Part shown: positions 15,154 to 18,512 of the stretch, piece by piece | How positions within the stretch are numbered: the first letter of the stretch is position 1 | How the letters are laid out: the number at the start of each line of letters is the position of its first letter | DNA from: Rhodobacterales bacterium UBA5972 | Lineage (GTDB): Bacteria; Pseudomonadota; Alphaproteobacteria; Rhodobacterales; Rhodobacteraceae | NCBI GenBank assembly: GCA_002430125.1 | Contig: DJBQ01000163.1 | Coordinates: forward strand, 1 to 18,512 | Direction of reading: 5' to 3' | DNA length: 18,512 bases | Notes under the pieces: model-generated | Told to the model about the DNA's origin: nothing | Databases searched by the model: none | The model's input: the letters and a program-made list of their open reading frames with translations, nothing else | Position numbers and translations under genes: made by a program

Positions 15154-17922
15154 ATGAGCGGAACAGTAACATTCACATTGGATGGCAAAAGCGTTGCAGC
15201 CGACGACGGCGAAACGATTTGGCAAGTTGCCAAACGTCAGGGCACAACGATCCCGCATCTTTGCCATAAGGATTCGGCTGGCTACAGGTCAGACGGTAAT
15301 TGCCGCGCTTGTATGGTGGAAATTGACGGCGAGCGCGTTTTGGCGGCGTCCTGCATTCGCACACCTACAGAGGGCATGGTCGTTACTTCGGATTCAGTCC
15401 GCGCCAAAACTGCACGCAAGATGGTTGTGGAAATGTTGGTTGCCGACCAGCCTGACCACGATCACGCGCATGACCGCGCCTCGCATCTGTGGGATATGGC
15501 CGCCGCGCAGGGTATAACTTCCAGCAGGTTTCCCAAGATCGAAAAGCAGCGTATCCCGCTGCTTGACGCCTCGCATCTGGCGATGTCGGTCAATCTTGAT
15601 GCCTGCATCCACTGCAATTTGTGTGTGCGCGCTTGCCGCGAGGTGCAGGTCAACGATGTGATCGGTATGTCAGGTCGCGGCCATGATGCGCAGATCACCT
15701 TTGACTTTAACGACCCGATGGGCGCGTCAACGTGTGTTGCATGCGGCGAATGCGTTCAGGCTTGTCCAACCGGTGCTCTGATGCCCGCAACTGTGCTTGA
15801 TGCAAACGGCACCGGCAGCAGCAAAGACTTCGATCGCGAGGTTGAAAGCGTTTGCCCTTACTGTGGTGTTGGCTGCCAGCTTTCATTCAAGATCAAGGAT
15901 GACAAAATTGCCTGGGTCGATGGCATTGATGGCCCCGCAAATGAAAACCGGTTATGCGTGAAAGGTCGCTTTGGCTTTGATTACATAGCGCACCCGCACC
16001 GCTTGACCAAGCCACTTATCCGGCGTGACGATGCGCCCGCCAAAGGCTTGAATGTTGACCCGGGCAATCTGTTGACGCATTTCCGCGAAGCTACATGGGA
16101 CGAGGCTTTGGACGCCGCTGCACGTGGTCTGAAAGGCCGCGGCACAGAAATCGCCGGTTTTGGGTCGGCCAAATGTTCAAACGAGGAAGCTTATCTGTTT
16201 CAAAAGCTGATCCGTCAGGGTTTCGGCCATAACAACGTCGATCACTGCACACGTTTGTGCCATGCGTCATCGGTTGCAGCGCTTTTGGAAAACGTAGGAT
16301 CAGGCGCGGTTACCGCGACATTCAACGAAATTGAAAATGCCGATGTGGCGATAGTTATTGGCGCAAACCCTACTGAAAACCACCCGGTCGCAGCGACTTA
16401 CTTCAAGCAATTCGCCAAACGTGGCGGCAAACTGATCATCATGGACCCGCGCGGCACTGGAATGAAGCGCCATGCCACCCATATGTTGCAGTTCCGGCCG
16501 GGCACAGATGTTGCCATGCTGAACGCCATCATGAACGTGATCGTCGAAGAAAACCTTTACGATGCGCAGTATATCGCCGGTTTCACTGAAAACTGGGAGG
16601 CGATGAAAGAACATTTGGCAGGATTCACGCCCGAAAAGATGGCCCCGCTTTGTGGCGTTTCTGCCGAGACTTTGCGCGCGGTTGCCCGTGATTTTGCAGG
16701 TGCCAAGGCCGGGATGATCTTTTGGGGGATGGGTATTTCCCAACATATTCATGGCACCGACAATTCGCGCTGCCTTATTTCGCTTGCGCTGATGACCGGA
16801 CAGGTCGGACGCCCGGGCGCAGGTCTGCATCCGTTGCGTGGGCAAAATAATGTTCAAGGCGCCTCTGATGCCGGACTCGTGCCGATGTTTTTGCCGGATT
16901 ATCAATCGGTCGAAGACGATGGTGTTCGTTCGGCCTTTACTTCGGTTTGGGGCACTGAAGATTTCTCGTCACAAAAGGGCCTGACGGTCGTGGAAATTAT
17001 GGATGCAATCCATGACGACAAGATCAAAGGTATGTACATTCTGGGGGAAAACCCTGCGATGTCTGACCCCGATGTTGAACATGCGCGCGATGCCTTGGCC
17101 AAATTGGATTGCCTTGTGGTTCAGGACATTTTCCTGACCGAAACCGCGAACTATGCGGATGTGGTGTTCCCTTCATCAGCCTGGCCTGAAAAGACCGGAA
17201 CTGTGACGAACACAAACCGTCAGGTTCAGATGGGTCGGCCTGCTGTGCCCCCCCCCGGTCAAGCCAAAGAAGATTGGTGGATCACGACAGAACTTGCCAA
17301 ACGTCTGGGCCTGAACTGGGATTATACGCATCCGTCGCAAGTGTTTGCCGAGATGAAACTGAACATGAAAAGCTTGAACAACATCACTTGGGAGCGGTTG
17401 GAAAAGGCTGCGGTAACTTATCCCAGCCTGACTCCAGATGACCCCGGCCAGCCAATTGTATTCGCTGACGGCTTTCCCCGCCCGAACGGTCGCGCGCGCT
17501 TTACGCCGGCAAATGTCACCGCGCCAGCCGAAATACCGGATGCGCAGTACCCGATGATCCTGACCACTGGCCGGCAACTTGAGCATTGGCACACGGGGTC
17601 AATGACCCGCCGTGCGACGGTACTTGATTGGGCCGAACCTGAAGCAAACGCATCCTTACATCCCAAGACTTTGCGCGCATTGGGTGTAAATCCGGGCGAG
17701 ATGATCACGCTGGAAACGCGGCGTGGCAGGATCGAGATCATGGCGCGGGCGGACAGGGCTGTGGCCGAGGATATGGTGTTTCTGCCCTTCGCCTATGTTG
17801 AGGCAGCGGCGAATGTGCTGACCAATCCGAAACTGGACCCTTACGGTAAGATACCCGAATTCAAGTTTTCGGCGTGTCGGGTTACGGCAGCCAAGACCGC
17901 CAATTTGACGGCTGCAGGATAG
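15154..17922 (+). CDS. fdsA: NAD-dependent formate dehydrogenase alpha (catalytic, Mo/W-bis-MGD) subunit
   Basis: This cytoplasmic enzyme subunit oxidises formate to CO2. The 922-residue protein has, in order: an N-terminal [2Fe-2S] domain (C37, C50, C53, C67); two ferredoxin [4Fe-4S] sites (C151, C154, C157, C161 and C194, C197, C200, C204); the FdhF-type [4Fe-4S] site (C234, C237, C241, C268) with the electron-relay lysine K270; and the molybdopterin domains. C369-H370 in HCTRLCHASS are the metal-ligating cysteine and catalytic histidine, so this is a Cys, not selenocysteine, enzyme. The molydop-binding C-terminal domain spans about 795-910. The NuoG-like His-Cys3 position (about 96-118) has histidines but no cysteine. 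No fdsC, fdsD or fdhD follows, so maturation factors must lie elsewhere. Confidence 0.96.
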   Translation: MSGTVTFTLDGKSVAADDGETIWQVAKRQGTTIPHLCHKDSAGYRSDGNCRACMVEIDGERVLAASCIRTPTEGMVVTSDSVRAKTARKMVVEMLVADQPDHDHAHDRASHLWDMAAAQGITSSRFPKIEKQRIPLLDASHLAMSVNLDACIHCNLCVRACREVQVNDVIGMSGRGHDAQITFDFNDPMGASTCVACGECVQACPTGALMPATVLDANGTGSSKDFDREVESVCPYCGVGCQLSFKIKDDKIAWVDGIDGPANENRLCVKGRFGFDYIAHPHRLTKPLIRRDDAPAKGLNVDPGNLLTHFREATWDEALDAAARGLKGRGTEIAGFGSAKCSNEEAYLFQKLIRQGFGHNNVDHCTRLCHASSVAALLENVGSGAVTATFNEIENADVAIVIGANPTENHPVAATYFKQFAKRGGKLIIMDPRGTGMKRHATHMLQFRPGTDVAMLNAIMNVIVEENLYDAQYIAGFTENWEAMKEHLAGFTPEKMAPLCGVSAETLRAVARDFAGAKAGMIFWGMGISQHIHGTDNSRCLISLALMTGQVGRPGAGLHPLRGQNNVQGASDAGLVPMFLPDYQSVEDDGVRSAFTSVWGTEDFSSQKGLTVVEIMDAIHDDKIKGMYILGENPAMSDPDVEHARDALAKLDCLVVQDIFLTETANYADVVFPSSAWPEKTGTVTNTNRQVQMGRPAVPPPGQAKEDWWITTELAKRLGLNWDYTHPSQVFAEMKLNMKSLNNITWERLEKAAVTYPSLTPDDPGQPIVFADGFPRPNGRARFTPANVTAPAEIPDAQYPMILTTGRQLEHWHTGSMTRRATVLDWAEPEANASLHPKTLRALGVNPGEMITLETRRGRIEIMARADRAVAEDMVFLPFAYVEAAANVLTNPKLDPYGKIPEFKFSACRVTAAKTANLTAAG

Positions 17923-17937
17923 TTTTTTAAAAAGGGA

Positions 17938-17966
17938 AAAGTGATCCGGCGTGACCGGGTCACTTT
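17938..17966. terminator. Bidirectional intrinsic terminator between convergent fdsA and gspF-like gene
   Basis: AAAGTGATCCGG at 17938-17949 pairs with CCGGGTCACTTT at 17955-17966: a 12-bp stem with a single G-T pair and a 5-base loop. On the minus strand the stem is followed by TTTTCCCTTTTT, a strong U-tract for the gspF-like transcript; on the plus strand the trailing TTT is short. The stop codon of the minus-strand gene (17960-17962) lies inside the right arm. Confidence 0.8.
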
Positions 17967-18490
17967 GAAGTTGTCACAGTTTGCAGATCAAAAATCGGCA
18001 GCAATACCGACAGAACGATAACCAAGACCATACCGCCAACAATCATCATCAATGTCGGATCCAGCAGGGCTGCAAAACGTTTGCGATCATTTCCCAACCA
18101 GTTTTCAACCAAAATCGCGGCCCGTTCTGACATACTGACCAAGCGGGCTGATGTCTCGCCCGCGCTAATCAATTGTCGGGCTACCGACGGGACAACCGAT
18201 AAATGACGCAGCGCATTGGATAGGGTTTCACCGGCGCGGATTGCCTCGACGACCTTGTCGGCTTCGGTCCGGTATCGTGAAATTGCAAGGACATCGGCCG
18301 CACTTGGCAACGTCTGTCGGCTGGCGATGATCAAGGCCAACGTACGCAAATATTGCGCAGCAGTGGCCAGCCTGATCAACCTGCCAACAATAGGCACACG
18401 TAGGGAAAACTGATCCCTGCGGTCACGAAACGGTACCCAGCGTAAGACACGGTTGAATAGAATCACGATGGCAATGATGGATACTAACAA
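17960..18490 (-). CDS. Type II secretion system F-family (GspF/PilC-like) protein, C-terminal half only; truncated or broken at the window edge
   Basis: The 176 residues read from a TTG at 18490. They comprise a hydrophobic segment (LLVSIIAIVILF), a full T2SSF four-helix domain (PIVGRLIRLATAAQYLRTLA through ISAGETSARL, a typical GspF motif) and a C-terminal membrane helix ending in LSVLLPIFDL, the usual GspF end. GspF proteins of about 400 residues are inner-membrane platform proteins of type II secretion or type IV pili and have two such domains; only the second is here. The frame is closed upstream by TAA-TAG at 18506-18511, only 2-4 codons before the membrane helix begins, and no ribosome site precedes the TTG. 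Either the gene is frameshifted near 18500 or a truncated copy exists. It is unrelated to the oxalate genes and marks the island border. Confidence 0.75.
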   Translation of the reverse strand: MLVSIIAIVILFNRVLRWVPFRDRRDQFSLRVPIVGRLIRLATAAQYLRTLALIIASRQTLPSAADVLAISRYRTEADKVVEAIRAGETLSNALRHLSVVPSVARQLISAGETSARLVSMSERAAILVENWLGNDRKRFAALLDPTLMMIVGGMVLVIVLSVLLPIFDLQTVTTSK

Positions 18491-18512
18491 AGCTAGGGTC
18501 AGGACCTATTAA

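Noticed and set aside
16300..16905. 201-residue minus-strand open frame inside fdsA
   Set aside because: Shadow of the conserved molybdopterin domain; no motif or promoter.
1..18512. Transposon, phage, CRISPR or tRNA features marking a mobile island
   Set aside because: No transposase, integrase, repeat-spacer pattern, cloverleaf or target duplication was visible on either strand.

Overview
This window reads as a compact oxalate-utilisation island from an alphaproteobacterium. The protein sequences look most like Rhodobacterales or related marine and soil alphaproteobacteria. That assignment rests on protein style (SucCD, the Fds/Fdh1-type formate dehydrogenase, a YP-type universal stress protein) and is not a firm taxonomic call. 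All 14 genes are protein-coding. I saw no rRNA, tRNA, CRISPR array or transposon, and no gene-free stretch longer than 300 bases.

Layout. (1) Bases 1-132 hold three short inverted repeats and no gene. (2) On the minus strand, sucC-sucD-panE-like runs from 3347 down to 133: a paralogous succinyl-CoA-synthetase-type acyl-CoA ligase, followed by a ketopantoate-reductase-family protein that I read as a candidate oxalyl-CoA reductase. (3) The 207-base divergent control region (3348-3554) carries two copies of a GGTATACC-centred palindrome, one per transcription direction. (4) On the plus strand come gntR-oxc-frc and a formyltransferase/hydrolase gene (3555-8228): an FCD-type GntR regulator, oxalyl-CoA decarboxylase, formyl-CoA:oxalate CoA-transferase, and a stand-alone homologue of the N-terminal domain of 10-formyl-tetrahydrofolate dehydrogenase whose start overlaps the frc stop. 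(5) A universal stress protein follows, then a tripartite tricarboxylate transporter tctC-tctB-tctA (9332-12401). (6) A LysR regulator precedes a two-gene NAD-linked formate dehydrogenase with a fused gamma/beta subunit (12499-17922). (7) A convergent terminator separates this from a minus-strand GspF-like secretion gene, which is cut or broken at the window end.

How the genes fit together. Oxalate could enter by the Tct transporter (inferred). It would be activated to oxalyl-CoA by the CoA-transferase, primed or assisted by the SucCD-like ligase. Oxalyl-CoA then has two fates: decarboxylation by Oxc to formyl-CoA plus CO2, or reduction to glyoxylate by the PanE2-like enzyme for assimilation. 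Formyl-CoA either gives formate (Frc exchange), oxidised by the formate dehydrogenase for NADH, or, as I propose, passes its formyl group directly to tetrahydrofolate through the translationally coupled formyltransferase-domain protein. That last step, and the role of the dedicated SucCD pair, are the parts that may be undescribed.
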